Assembly: GCF_000241465.1 (NCBI RefSeq)
Contig: NZ_JH584235.1
Span: 1,627,536 to 1,691,535 of the forward strand
Source: Sphingomonas echinoides ATCC 14820
GTDB taxonomy: Bacteria; Pseudomonadota; Alphaproteobacteria; Sphingomonadales; Sphingomonadaceae
Direction of reading: 5' to 3'
DNA length: 64,000 nucleotides
Translations under genes and position numbers: made by a program
The notes under the pieces: model-generated
Database searches by the model: none
Told to the model about the DNA's origin: nothing
The model's input: only the letters and a program-made list of their open reading frames with translations
Part shown: one piece after another, positions 8,604-17,600 of the stretch
Layout: every line of letters starts with the position of its first letter
Position numbering within the stretch: position 1 is the first letter of the stretch

Positions 8604-9538
8604 TGCAGGTGGTGGATGGCAAGCCGCACGTCCGCCCGTGCCGCTCGATCCCGTCGGACGGCAACGAGACCAACGAGTGGATCGCATCGATCGGCGCGCT
8701 CTATGAACAGCTGACCACGCTCAAGCCGTTGGCGGGCAGCTCGGTACTGACGCCCGTTCGGCACCGTGGCGAGCCCCGCATCGCCGCGACCCTGCGCGCG
8801 GAAGCACCGTGGATGGGGGCGGCGATCGACCGCATCGCCGATCAGGCGGCGATGAGCCTGTGGACGGGACGCCCGTGGTTGTCGTTGCGACCGATGCTGC
8901 TGGTCGGGCCGCCCGGTGCCGGCAAGACGCATCTGGCGCGGCGACTTGGAGCGCTGTCCGGCTGCGGTGACGCCGTGCTGTCGTTCGCCGGCGTCAACAG
9001 CAACGCCGAGCTGGCGGGCAACCCGCGTGGGTTTCGGCACCAGCAGCCGTGCTTTCCGGCGATGGCGATGCTGCGCACGAACACTGCCAACCCGGTCGTT
9101 ATTATCGACGAGGTCGAAAAGGCCTGCACCGGCGATATGGGCGATCCTGTCGCCACATTGCTTGGCATGCTCGAGCGATCGACGGCGGCACGGTACTTCG
9201 ATGGCTGTCTCGCCGCTGAAATCGACCTCAGCCACGTCAACTGGGTGCTGACAGCGAACCGCATCGACGCCCTGCCGGCGCCGTTGCTGTCGCGGGTGCA
9301 GGTGGTCGAGGTGAGCGGGCCCGGCCCGGAGCATGCCGAGGCGGTCCTCGCCACCCTTTGGCGCGAAGTTGCCCGTGACCTCGGGCTGCCGCCGGCCGCG
9401 CTACCCCGGCTCGAGGCGACCGCGGAAACGATGCTGCTGCGCCTGTTCCGCAACACGCGTTCGGTCCGCCGCCTGCGCCGCGCGATCGAGACGCTGGTGG
9501 CGGTGTCCGTACGGCACGTGCCGCGGACACTCAACTGA
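8603..9538 (+). CDS. Lon-like AAA+ ATPase without protease domain, 311 aa
   Basis: AAA+ ATPase with Walker A GPPGAGKT (residues 102-109), Walker B VVIIDE (165-170), sensor 1 asparagine in WVLTAN (N219) and an arginine-rich C-terminal lid. The segment AEIDLSHVNWVLTANRIDAL followed by PAPLLSRVQVVEV closely follows the Lon AAA module, but the Lon N-domain and the Ser-Lys protease are missing. Such stand-alone Lon-like ATPases remodel protein or nucleoprotein complexes. The ATG at 8603 overlaps the upstream stop, so translation is coupled to the DnaQ-like gene and the products may act together. The frame is open further upstream, but nothing supports an earlier start. Confidence 0.85.
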   Translation: MQVVDGKPHVRPCRSIPSDGNETNEWIASIGALYEQLTTLKPLAGSSVLTPVRHRGEPRIAATLRAEAPWMGAAIDRIADQAAMSLWTGRPWLSLRPMLLVGPPGAGKTHLARRLGALSGCGDAVLSFAGVNSNAELAGNPRGFRHQQPCFPAMAMLRTNTANPVVIIDEVEKACTGDMGDPVATLLGMLERSTAARYFDGCLAAEIDLSHVNWVLTANRIDALPAPLLSRVQVVEVSGPGPEHAEAVLATLWREVARDLGLPPAALPRLEATAETMLLRLFRNTRSVRRLRRAIETLVAVSVRHVPRTLN

Positions 9539-9624
9539 AGGGAAGATCGTGAAGTCACGGTTGGGCACCGTGGAAACGGGAAAAGTGCTCCGGCCTGCAG
9601 GCCGTCACCAAGAGGAAATGACCA

Positions 9625-10158
9625 ATGGAAATGCTGCTTCACCACCAGAACATGATGCTCGCGCTCCGGAAGGAAATGGGCTGGCCGGCGTTCAAACCGG
9701 CCAACGACTGCATCTCGTTCTGTTCGGGCCGGCCGATGGACTTCGAGAACGGAACGGAAATCGCGCGCATCGCGCAGATGCTCGGCAAGGACGTCATCTA
9801 CTCGGGCTGGGCAAGCAGCAAGGCGACCGCGCCTGTGGGCTTCACCGTCGCGTATCGCGAAATGCTCAGCGTCGACATCGTCGACAGGCTGGTTGCCTAC
9901 GCCGCCAACGACGAGGCGCCACTCGTGCTGGTCAGCACCCGGAGCGACGAGCTCTTCGCCATCGATCGGCGCGGAACCCTCGTGCGCATGCCCGGCAAGC
10001 CGAAGAACATCGGGACGGGCCGCAAGCTGGCGATGAAACGGATCAAGGCCACGGCAGCGACCTTGGGCAGCGAGATGCTCAAGACCAACCGCTTCGTGAA
10101 ACCCGGCGCATCGATCGAGCCGGAAGCGCCGGCCGAAACCGTGGTCCGCTTCGGCTGA
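9625..10158 (+). CDS. Unrecognised 177-aa protein of the exonuclease cassette
   Basis: No family recognised. The protein is mixed alpha/beta with an N-terminal Met/His-rich helix (MEMLLHHQNMMLALRKEM), a central part rich in small residues, and a basic stretch MPGKPKNIGTGRKLAMKRIK near residue 120-140 that could contact nucleic acid. No signal peptide or membrane segment. An AAGAGGAAATGACC sequence before the ATG gives a reasonable ribosome binding site. It lies between the AAA+ ATPase gene (86-bp spacer) and the second exonuclease gene (28-bp spacer) on the same strand, so it probably shares their transcript and process. Confidence 0.75.
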   Translation: MEMLLHHQNMMLALRKEMGWPAFKPANDCISFCSGRPMDFENGTEIARIAQMLGKDVIYSGWASSKATAPVGFTVAYREMLSVDIVDRLVAYAANDEAPLVLVSTRSDELFAIDRRGTLVRMPGKPKNIGTGRKLAMKRIKATAATLGSEMLKTNRFVKPGASIEPEAPAETVVRFG

Positions 10159-10186
10159 GCTGTCACCACCACCCTGGAGAATTGCC

Positions 10187-11071
10187 ATGAAGATCGATTT
10201 CCCAACCGAACCGCGCGGCCCCCGCAGTTACATCATCATCGACCTGGAATCCGCCGTGCTCGACGATACCGGCCACCGCCGTTACCAAGCGATGGAACGC
10301 TGGTCGCCCGGCACGGACGAGCAGACCAGCCGGCGCGGCTATCAGCGGCACGAAGACCCGCTCAAGACGCCGCGATGGCCGTTTCAGACGGTCGTCACGG
10401 CGTCGGTGATGCGGCTCGTCGACCACCCTGACGGCAACGTGGAGATTGCTACGTTCGAGACCTTCTCGGCGCCGGATTGCGACGAACGCGGCGTGATTGC
10501 GGGCTTGGTTCAAGCATTCGCCGACGCCCCCAAGAACACCGAACTCGTCACCTGGGGCGGCGCCATGCACGATCTTCCGCTGCTGCTATGCGCGGTTCTC
10601 CGTCACAAGATGACCCTTCCGCATGACTGGCGGTGGATGGCGTTCGGCGGTGACGGGCGGGTCCACCACGTCGATTTCGCACGTGTCCTGACGGGCGGGT
10701 TCAAGATGAAGCCGATCCATCAAGCCGAATATGCCGCTGCGCTCGACATCCCCGCCAAGATCACCGCCGCGCCATTCATGGTCACCAAACTGATCGATCA
10801 GGGCCGCTGGGATCTGGTCGCCGAGATCTGCGAAGGCGACGTCATCACCGGCGCCTGCCTGCTGATCCGTTGGCGTCGGCTGTTCGACGACCGGGCCGAG
10901 GCCGATGCGGCCGAGGACCGGCTGCTGCGGCAGATCTGTGAACTGAAACCGGATCGCGGCTATGTCGCGGCGTTGCAGGCACGGCGTGATGCGCGCTTCG
11001 CTGCGCAACTTACGCAGGCGGCCAACGATGCCGCCGTCCTGGCGCCGTGGTTGAACGACGAGGCAGCATGA
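10187..11071 (+). CDS. Diverged PolB-type 3'-5' exonuclease-like protein, 294 aa
   Basis: Second putative DnaQ-fold nuclease of the cassette. Exo I is YIIIDLESAVL (D19, E21), Exo II is LVTWGGAMHDLPLLL (D129, with Trp in place of the usual Tyr of YNG) and Exo III is EICEGDVITGACLL (D218). All four acidic ligands appear present, so it may be active, although a long insert separates Exo I from Exo II. The segment FKMKPIHQAEYAAALDIPAK mirrors the family's loop before Exo III. It ends 16 bases before a near-perfect inverted repeat. A broken paralogue of residues 61-294, with the same downstream repeat, lies at 26898-27554. A CCTGGAGAATTGCC sequence supplies the ribosome binding site. Confidence 0.8.
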   Translation: MKIDFPTEPRGPRSYIIIDLESAVLDDTGHRRYQAMERWSPGTDEQTSRRGYQRHEDPLKTPRWPFQTVVTASVMRLVDHPDGNVEIATFETFSAPDCDERGVIAGLVQAFADAPKNTELVTWGGAMHDLPLLLCAVLRHKMTLPHDWRWMAFGGDGRVHHVDFARVLTGGFKMKPIHQAEYAAALDIPAKITAAPFMVTKLIDQGRWDLVAEICEGDVITGACLLIRWRRLFDDRAEADAAEDRLLRQICELKPDRGYVAALQARRDARFAAQLTQAANDAAVLAPWLNDEAA

Positions 11072-11080
11072 CGTGAGATG

Positions 11081-11120
11081 GGCGTATCTGGGGCGAGATT
11101 GAAACGGCTCCAGATACGCC
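11081..11120 (+). terminator. Inverted repeat downstream of the second exonuclease
   Basis: GGCGTATCTGGGGC (11081-11094) pairs with GCTCCAGATACGCC (11107-11120), 13 of 14 Watson-Crick plus one G-T, around a 12-base loop. It starts 9 bases after the exonuclease stop codon, a terminator position, but no T-run follows. The same repeat is found at 27515-27554 behind a broken copy of the same gene, so it may instead be a mobile or recognition element copied with the gene. Confidence 0.55.
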
Positions 11121-11225
11121 GCTCAGATATTCATCTATTCCCCAACGCCACCGCCGCCGACCGCGATACCTGGCGCCTAGGTCCTTATGCCGGCGCCTCG
11201 CTCTAGCGCGGGTGACGAATCGCAG

Positions 11226-11430
11226 CTAGTCCCTCTTCGGCCCGCACTTGCGCGGAGCGAGCGTCTGTTCCATTTTTTCTTGCTGCCATATCGGCGAGAT
11301 ACGCCGGCGATCCGGCGGGCCGTCCCACGCTTTCAGCCTTACGCAGCGCGGCATAGTCCTCGCATCGTCGAACGGCGCCCCAAAAAACCGCAAAATCGCC
11401 CACGCGTTCGATCGCCGGCGCCACTTGTCA
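11226..11430 (-). pseudogene. Remnant of a RAYT-like (REP-associated) transposase C-terminus
   Basis: The minus strand encodes pieces of a C-terminal tail typical of small Y1-type (Transposase_17/RAYT) proteins, spread over more than one frame. VGDFAVF, FFGAPFDDA, then EDYAALRKAESVGRP and AGSPAYLADMAARK, then EQTLAPRKCGPKRD. The shifts fall near a T6 and an A6 run, the usual sites of homopolymer frameshifts. The HUH catalytic half is not recognisable upstream. The fragment therefore looks like an old, inactivated transposase scar at the edge of the exonuclease cassette. The family call rests on remembered features of such tails. Confidence 0.45.
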
Positions 11431-12170
11431 CGACGTGATCGTCCTGCCCGGCGAAGTGGACGCGGGTACGCTGCCGAGGACTGGCAAATGCCCGAGCGCA
11501 TGGCGCAGCATATAGTCGGCGAGCTGACTCGTTGGGAAGCGGGAACCCGGATCATGCGCGCGGACAGCCCGAGCGCTTGGTAGGCCATCGAGGAGGCCGC
11601 CGAGATATACGCGATAATCGCGAGGCTATCGAGGCCTGCGAACAGGCCGCCATCAACGTCAAGCGCCCGGTACGATGCACCATCAAGATTGCCACCCGCT
11701 GAAAACGTAGGCGGCCTACTTCGCAGAAATAATTTCGAGAAAATCCCTTCGTTGACGGATTCTCCGACAGGCTGCCGTTGTAATGATAGAAATAGCGCGA
11801 ATACTGTGGCGACCAATCAGCATGATTTTCATGATTAATGTGCTCGGCCGTCCTTTCTAATAGTTTCTCCTTATATTGAACTAACTGGCCAACAGTGGCG
11901 TTGTAACACGCGGCGAACTTTCCTGCGTATCTAGTCCTGCGGAAAACTCGCTATTCTCCTGCATGGTTCACCTGGTTTGAGCTTGGGGCTCGGCTCCGGC
12001 CTATCCGGAGCAACCTTCGTCTTCAGCTTAGCTCCGGGTGGGCCGCCCTGAGAGCACGATCATACGATTTAGGTGACTTTGCTCTCGATTTGCGGTTCAT
12101 TCGCGCTGTTATCACCAGCCGACGCCGCCTGCCAGATTGTTCTGACAAGTCTCCCCAGTTCCCACCGCTG
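11431..12170. other. Gene-poor, decayed interval
   Basis: About 740 bases without a convincing intact gene. On the plus strand a stretch reads DWQMPERMAQHIVGELTRWE, then a stop, then AIEEAAEIYA and, in another frame, EACEQAAINVKRPVRC, which looks like the debris of a helical protein gene. Base composition drops visibly from about 11700 to 11950. Together with the transposase scar this marks a junction between mobile DNA and the following transporter locus. Confidence 0.4.
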
Positions 12171-12458
12171 TCAGCGGTTGTTGGGTTTCGAGTTTTTCCG
12201 GAGTCGTTGCTCGTGGATGAGCAATATCGTGTCACGGCAGTGCGGCGTCGTCTGCGCGATTTTCTCGAACAGGCACGCCTCTGCCGCTTTCCGGTTGAAC
12301 GCGTGAACCGCCGCGGGGCACAGCAGCTTGGCATCCGCGAAACAGGCCTTGCGGCCGATGTCTTCGGCATGGCCCGGTGTAGATGCCAGCAGGAGAGTCG
12401 CGCTCACCCAAAATGCGTTCAGGCCATCGCTACCGCGGATTGATCGCCTCTGGTTCAT
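12171..12458 (-). CDS. Small secreted four-cysteine protein
   Basis: A 95-residue protein with an N-terminal signal peptide (hydrophobic NAFWVSATLLLA, cleavage after GHA at about residue 31). The mature part has four cysteines in the arrangement KACF...LLCP...EACLFEK...PHCR, like the cysteine-rich repeat family of small periplasmic proteins, probably forming two disulfides. The start at 12458 overlaps the stop of the exporter gene (ATGA), so it is co-translated with it. A periplasmic accessory role for the exporter is possible but only inferred from the coupling. Confidence 0.7.
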   Translation of the reverse strand: MNQRRSIRGSDGLNAFWVSATLLLASTPGHAEDIGRKACFADAKLLCPAAVHAFNRKAAEACLFEKIAQTTPHCRDTILLIHEQRLRKNSKPNNR

Positions 12459-14056
12459 ACGTCCGAAAACTCCTTTCCCAAGACCGCTCTCTCCGAGGAT
12501 TCGACGCGCCGGCGCAGCAGCCACGCAAGCGAGACGATGGCCACCAGCGTGATCGCTGCCAGCACCAGCCATGCCTCGTTGATGGCGTGCGTCAGCGCGA
12601 GCTTCTCGACCATCGGTGCGAGCAATTCACGCGTCTCGTCGTCGATCGGCTGGCCGCGCGCGGCTAGAAACGCATCGATCGGGATACCGACCGCGCGCGC
12701 CGTTGGCACGTCGCCGGCCAGCAAGCGGTTCTTGATCGTCTCGCCCCAACCCGGCGCTCGACCGTAAATGACGGAATCGACCAAAGCCAGGCCGATCGCG
12801 CCGCCGAGATTGCGCGCGACGTTGAACAGCCCGCTGGCATTGGGAATGTCGGCCAGCGCGAGATGGCCGAGTGCGATCCGCGTCGGCGGCACAAGGCAGA
12901 ACATGATGGCGATGCCGCGTATGATCTGCGGGAGGAACATCGCGTCATAATCGGTCTCGCGCGTTTCGAAACCGCTCATTGCCAGCCCGATCGCGAACAG
13001 CGCGAAACCGAAGGCGCTGAGCAGGCGCGCATCCATGCGCTTTTCCAGCACGACCACGACCGGTGCCGCGGCGAGTTGTGCAAGACCGGTGACAAGCATG
13101 ATGCGGCCGATCTCCAGCGCGTCGTGATCGCGCACCAGCGCGAGGAACACCGGCATCAGATAGGTCGCCCCGAAAAAGCCGAAGCCGAGCGCGAAGTTGA
13201 GCGTGCAGCCGACCGCCACGCGCGCATCCGCCAGAACCCGTACCGACGCTACCGGATTGGGGCGATCGAGCGCGCGGCGGAAGAACAGGCACCCGGTCAA
13301 AATGGCCGCGGCGAACAGCCCGAGCACGATTTGCGACGCCCAGCCCAGGTCCGGCGCCTGCTTCAGTCCGATGACGAGTGTGGCCAATGCGACCGACAGC
13401 CACAGCAGGCCGGTGATATCGATGTGGCGGATCAAACCATGTTGCGCCCGCCCGCGCGGCAGGAACAGCGCGCCGCCGGCACAAGCGAGCACGCCGGGCA
13501 AGACATTGACGAGAAACAGCCAGTGCCAGGAAAGGCCGTGCGTGATCTCACCCCCGACGATCGGCCCGACCGTCGGCGCGAGTACCGCCAGGATGCCGGC
13601 GATCGAGGTGGCGAGCGCCTCGACGCGCGGCGGAAACAGCAGGAAGACAGCGGAGAACACTGCCGGGATCAACGTGCCCGCAGCAAAGCCCTGCACCACC
13701 CGCCACATTATCAACGCGATGAAGCCGTTGCTCGCCGCGCAGCCGATCGACGCGATCGTGAACACCGAGATGCCGACGACGAACAGCCCGCGCATCGTCC
13801 AGGCGCGGGTCAGATAACCGGTGATCGGGATCGTGATGACCTCGGCGATGATATAGGCGGTCTGCACCCAGCTCATCGCCTCGGGCTTGATGCCGAGCGC
13901 GCCGCGGATCGTCGGCAGCGAGGTGGCGACGATCTGCATGTCGAGGATCGCCATGAACAGACCGAGGCACATCATGGCAAAGCCGACCCATGTCGCGACC
14001 GTCGCCGCGATCGGCGTCGCAATGTCGGCCGCCGGTTGCAAATCTGCGACGTTCAC
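12455..14056 (-). CDS. DHA2-family MFS drug:H+ antiporter (EmrB/QacA type), 533 aa
   Basis: Inner-membrane exporter of the major facilitator superfamily. The first helix carries the DHA2 signature LFMAILDMQIVATSLPTI, followed by MSWVQTAYIIAEVITIPITG in the second helix; the motif-A loop is TRAWTMRGLF. VLAPTVGPIVGGEIT is the antiporter motif C region. The length of 533 and the spread of hydrophobic segments fit 14 membrane helices. These proteins usually export lipophilic drugs together with a periplasmic EmrA adaptor, but no emrA lies next to it here. It is translationally coupled to a small secreted Cys-rich protein downstream. Substrate unknown. Confidence 0.9.
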   Translation of the reverse strand: MNVADLQPAADIATPIAATVATWVGFAMMCLGLFMAILDMQIVATSLPTIRGALGIKPEAMSWVQTAYIIAEVITIPITGYLTRAWTMRGLFVVGISVFTIASIGCAASNGFIALIMWRVVQGFAAGTLIPAVFSAVFLLFPPRVEALATSIAGILAVLAPTVGPIVGGEITHGLSWHWLFLVNVLPGVLACAGGALFLPRGRAQHGLIRHIDITGLLWLSVALATLVIGLKQAPDLGWASQIVLGLFAAAILTGCLFFRRALDRPNPVASVRVLADARVAVGCTLNFALGFGFFGATYLMPVFLALVRDHDALEIGRIMLVTGLAQLAAAPVVVVLEKRMDARLLSAFGFALFAIGLAMSGFETRETDYDAMFLPQIIRGIAIMFCLVPPTRIALGHLALADIPNASGLFNVARNLGGAIGLALVDSVIYGRAPGWGETIKNRLLAGDVPTARAVGIPIDAFLAARGQPIDDETRELLAPMVEKLALTHAINEAWLVLAAITLVAIVSLAWLLRRRVESSERAVLGKEFSDV

Positions 14057-14072
14057 AGCGTGCGCCGGCGGG

Positions 14073-14591
14073 TCATTGTTCGGGCTCGCTGGTCGTGGTT
14101 GTCGTCGGCAATTCCGCGGTCGGCACCTGAACGGCGGCGCCGCTTTCTACCGCGCCATCGGCAACCGGGTTGGACACGCCGCTGTAAACCTGGCCGTCCG
14201 TGTTCGAGCGGATCGTCGACTCGTCGCGGATATTCTGGTCGAAGGCGCGCGCCGCGCGGTCCTGCACCTCCTGATTGTGCTGCCAGCCCGACATGATGTC
14301 GACCGAGCCACCGGCAGACGCCGAGCCGCTGGCCGGCGCACCGCCGCCGACATAGGCCGGGCTACCATCGCCCGGACCATCCTGACCCTGCCCGGCATAA
14401 CCCGGTTGCTGTCGATAACCGGGCGCGCCGCCGGCCGCGGCATAGCCTGTCGCGTCGCTACGGCCGCCGTCACGTTGATTGCGATCGCCGCCCGCCGCCG
14501 CGATGCACAGCACCGCGCCGATCCCGGCAATGGTCCATTTCTTACGGGCGCTATAGCCCTGCCAGCGGGTCTTGATGTCGTCGAACTTCAT
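14073..14591 (-). CDS. Gly-rich single-pass membrane protein, unknown function
   Basis: A 172-residue protein with a short basic N-terminus (MKFDDIKTRWQGYSARKKW) and one membrane segment (TIAGIGAVLCIAAA, about residues 20-33), so it should sit in the inner membrane with its bulk in the periplasm. The periplasmic part is Gly/Ala/Gln-rich low complexity up to residue 100, then a short helical region and a Thr-rich tail. No enzymatic motif. It lies 24 bases downstream of the large autotransporter gene and 16 bases upstream of the exporter, all on the minus strand, so it may be co-transcribed with either. Confidence 0.7.
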   Translation of the reverse strand: MKFDDIKTRWQGYSARKKWTIAGIGAVLCIAAAGGDRNQRDGGRSDATGYAAAGGAPGYRQQPGYAGQGQDGPGDGSPAYVGGGAPASGSASAGGSVDIMSGWQHNQEVQDRAARAFDQNIRDESTIRSNTDGQVYSGVSNPVADGAVESGAAVQVPTAELPTTTTTSEPEQ

Positions 14592-14615
14592 TGCTTTTCC
14601 CCTGTTTCGTCACCG

Positions 14616-17600
14616 TTAAAACGTGAGTTGCAGCCCGCCCTTCGCGGCGTGATCGCGCACGCCATCGCCGAATACGCCTGAATAGGTCGCCGCGAGCGAC
14701 AGGCGCGTGGTGACGTGCCACGTCAGGCCGAGATCGACGGACGCGCCGTCGCGCGCGAGCGGCGTTCCGGCGATCGGGAACGAGGCCTGACCTGCAAAAC
14801 GCAGCATCGATTGCGGTGTGAGATTGCCATAATCGTGCGTCCACGCGATGAGCGCATTGAAGGACACCGGCGCGGTTGCCGCCGTGGACGCGCGCAGGCC
14901 GACCACCGATTGCACGATCGTCTCGCTTGCCCTGTCGCCGGTCAGCGCCGCCGCGCCGCCCCGTTCGGTGAAGCCGCCGGTGCGCGCGTTCGCGGCATTC
15001 ACGCCGGCGAACGGCTCGATACTGCCGCGCCCAGCGTTCAGATCATAAGCGAGCTCGCCAAAGCCCTGCACGACGGATCCGTCATAGCTGGCGCTCGGGC
15101 TGTCGCTGAAGCCGGGGAAACCGGCGGAGCGCGCGGTAGCGATAGCGGCATGGGCATAACCGCCACCGATCCGGATCCGCACCGGCCCATAGGCCGCGCC
15201 GGCATAGGCCAGCACCTGCACCTGATCGGCATTGGCCGCGCTGGCGCGGGCGGGAATGCGCAGGTCGGTGCGCGTATAGCCGCCCGCCACGCCCAACCGC
15301 CAGTTCGCACCAAGCGCCGCATCCAGGCCGATGACGAAACCAGCCGCGTCGCGATCCAACCGTGCGGCGTTGCCGTCGCCATTGCTGCGGCCCCAATTGC
15401 CGTAACCCTGCGCCCAGGAGCGCGCTCCGTCCGTGCCATCGGCCGCCAGGGCGCGCAGTACCGCTTCGCGTGGCAGCCGGCTGTTCTCGATCATCGCGGT
15501 GCGGACCGACGCGTGCACCTCGCCCGACAGCGCATCGAACGCGGCGCGCGCCGTCGGCGCGTCGAGTTGGACTACAGCATTGTAGATCGTCCCGCTGCCG
15601 ATCGCGTCGAGCGCATGCCCCGACGAACGTTCATTGAAACTGCCCCCGATCGCGGCAAAGTCGATGTCGTTGCGGGTCAATGTGAGGATCACGCTGTTGG
15701 CGCCCTGTGTCAGGGTCGGTGTGAGGAAGGCGAGGTTGCTGGTGACGCCCGAAAAGCCGCTGCCCGTCACGCCGCCGCTCGCGGTCAGGATCGTGTAGTT
15801 GGTGCCGCGCGCATAATTGCCAGCGCCAGCCAGCACCCGCACGGTACCGCCGTTGATCGTCGCGACGCCGCTCGACGCGATACGGTCACCGTTTCCCGCC
15901 GCATCGACCTCTACCTCGTAGATCGATCCCGCGCCAAAGGTGATCGCGCCGGTGTTGAGCGTGCCGATCGAATTGCCCGGGGCGATCGTCGCGCCGGAGG
16001 CGACCGTGACGGAGCCGACCGTGCCGGTGCCCTGCAGCCGCCCGCCCGACGCGATGGTCAGCAAGCCGCCAAGCCGTCCCCCGACCGACAGCGTGCCTGC
16101 CTCGATCCGCGTCTCGCCGGTAAAGGCGCTCGAATCGCCGGCGAGGGTCAGCATGTTGCTGCCGAGCTTGCGCACCAGGCCGGTGCCGCCGATCGCCGCG
16201 CCGAAGGTCACCGCGTCGCTGCGCGAAAAAGCCAGTGTGCCATTGTCGACTATGTCACCGGTCACCGTGCCGGTCGTGCCGCCATTGCCCAATTGCAGGG
16301 TGCCGGCGTTGATCGTGGTGCCGCCGCTATAGGTGTTTGTACCGGTGAGAATGAGCGTCCCGAGATCGTCCTTCACCAGCCGGCTGGCGCCGGTCAGTGT
16401 CGCGCCGACCGTCCCGCTGTCGCCAGCGCCCGCCGCTGAGCCATCGCCGACCCGGATGGTGGTCGCCCCGCCATCGCCGGCCAGCGTCAGCGCGTCGCCC
16501 GCGACCGTCCAGCCTGTGCCGATAAACTGCACGCCCTTGGCCGATACCGCGCCCAGGCTGTCGTCGATCGTCACGGTCCCGTTCGCGGCGCCGCGGCCGC
16601 CCTGGAACACCGCGAAATTGCCCAGCCAGCGATCCGAGCGTGCGCCCGCGGCATTGGTCCAGTTGGCGGTCGGCCCTGCGCTCCATGTGCCCGATCCGCC
16701 GACGATCGTGCCGGTTGGTGCGGTCGTGGCGCCGTTCCAGAACTGGATCGGCCCCGGCCCGCTGGTGACCACCACGTTGATCTGGTTGGCGACCGAGGTC
16801 TGCACGGTCAAATCGGCTATATTGGTGCCCATCGGCACGCTGCCGATCGCGAGGCCATTGTCGGTCAGCGTACCGCCATAATCGAACAGTCGGTACACGC
16901 CCGCGCCGAAGCCGCCGGCACCGGTGACGTTGAGGGTTCCGTCGAGCGTGAGGTTGCCGCCCACGTTGAACAAGCCGGCGCCGCCCGGCGCACCGAGCGT
17001 CGCATTGACGATCGACCCGCCGGACAAGGTGAGTTGCCCCATTGTCAGTGTCTGGCCGGTCATTCCAACAAGCGTGGCACCATCGGCAATCGAGACCGCG
17101 TTGACGATCTGACCAGCCCCGCCCAGGGAGCCACCCGAGGCGACCGCCACGCTGGCATTGCTTAGCGTGCCGTTGACCAGCAATGTGCCTGCGTTGACGG
17201 AAAAGGTGCCGGTCAAGCCTGCGCCGGACACGCCGTTGAGAGCCCAGACTCCGGCTCCCTGTTTTCGGGCGGCCCCGAAATTGGCCAATGCGTTGACGCC
17301 GAAATCAAAGACACCCGCCGTACCGGCTGCACCGTCGAGTGCGAAGGTGTCGATCACGGAGGGACCGCCGCTATTGATGCCGCCATCGATCGAGCCGCCA
17401 ATCACAAAGGTCGGGAGAAGCGTGATCGTGTCCGCGCCATCGCCAAGATTGATCGCGACCCCTGGCGTGCCGCGCTGGATGGTGCCGGCGACCACCAGGT
17501 TGTCGATGACTTCGGGATAGACGCTGCTGCCGGGATCCTGACCATAGGTGACCCCGCTCTGGCTGAACAACGAGCCGCCTTGCTCGATCGTGACGTTCGC

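Noticed and set aside
11431..11816. Possible intact minus-strand gene with a signal-like start (196 codons)
   Set aside because: Its only recognisable part is the last 14 residues belonging to the broken transposase tail; the rest has irregular composition.
12863..14296. Plus-strand open frame opposite the DHA2 exporter
   Set aside because: Low-complexity His/Arg/Asp composition and no domain; the other strand encodes a clear membrane transporter.
14715..16439. Long plus-strand open frame (574 codons) opposite the autotransporter gene
   Set aside because: It is Arg/Ala/Asp-rich shadow sequence produced by GC-rich codon use; the minus strand carries an unambiguous passenger and barrel.
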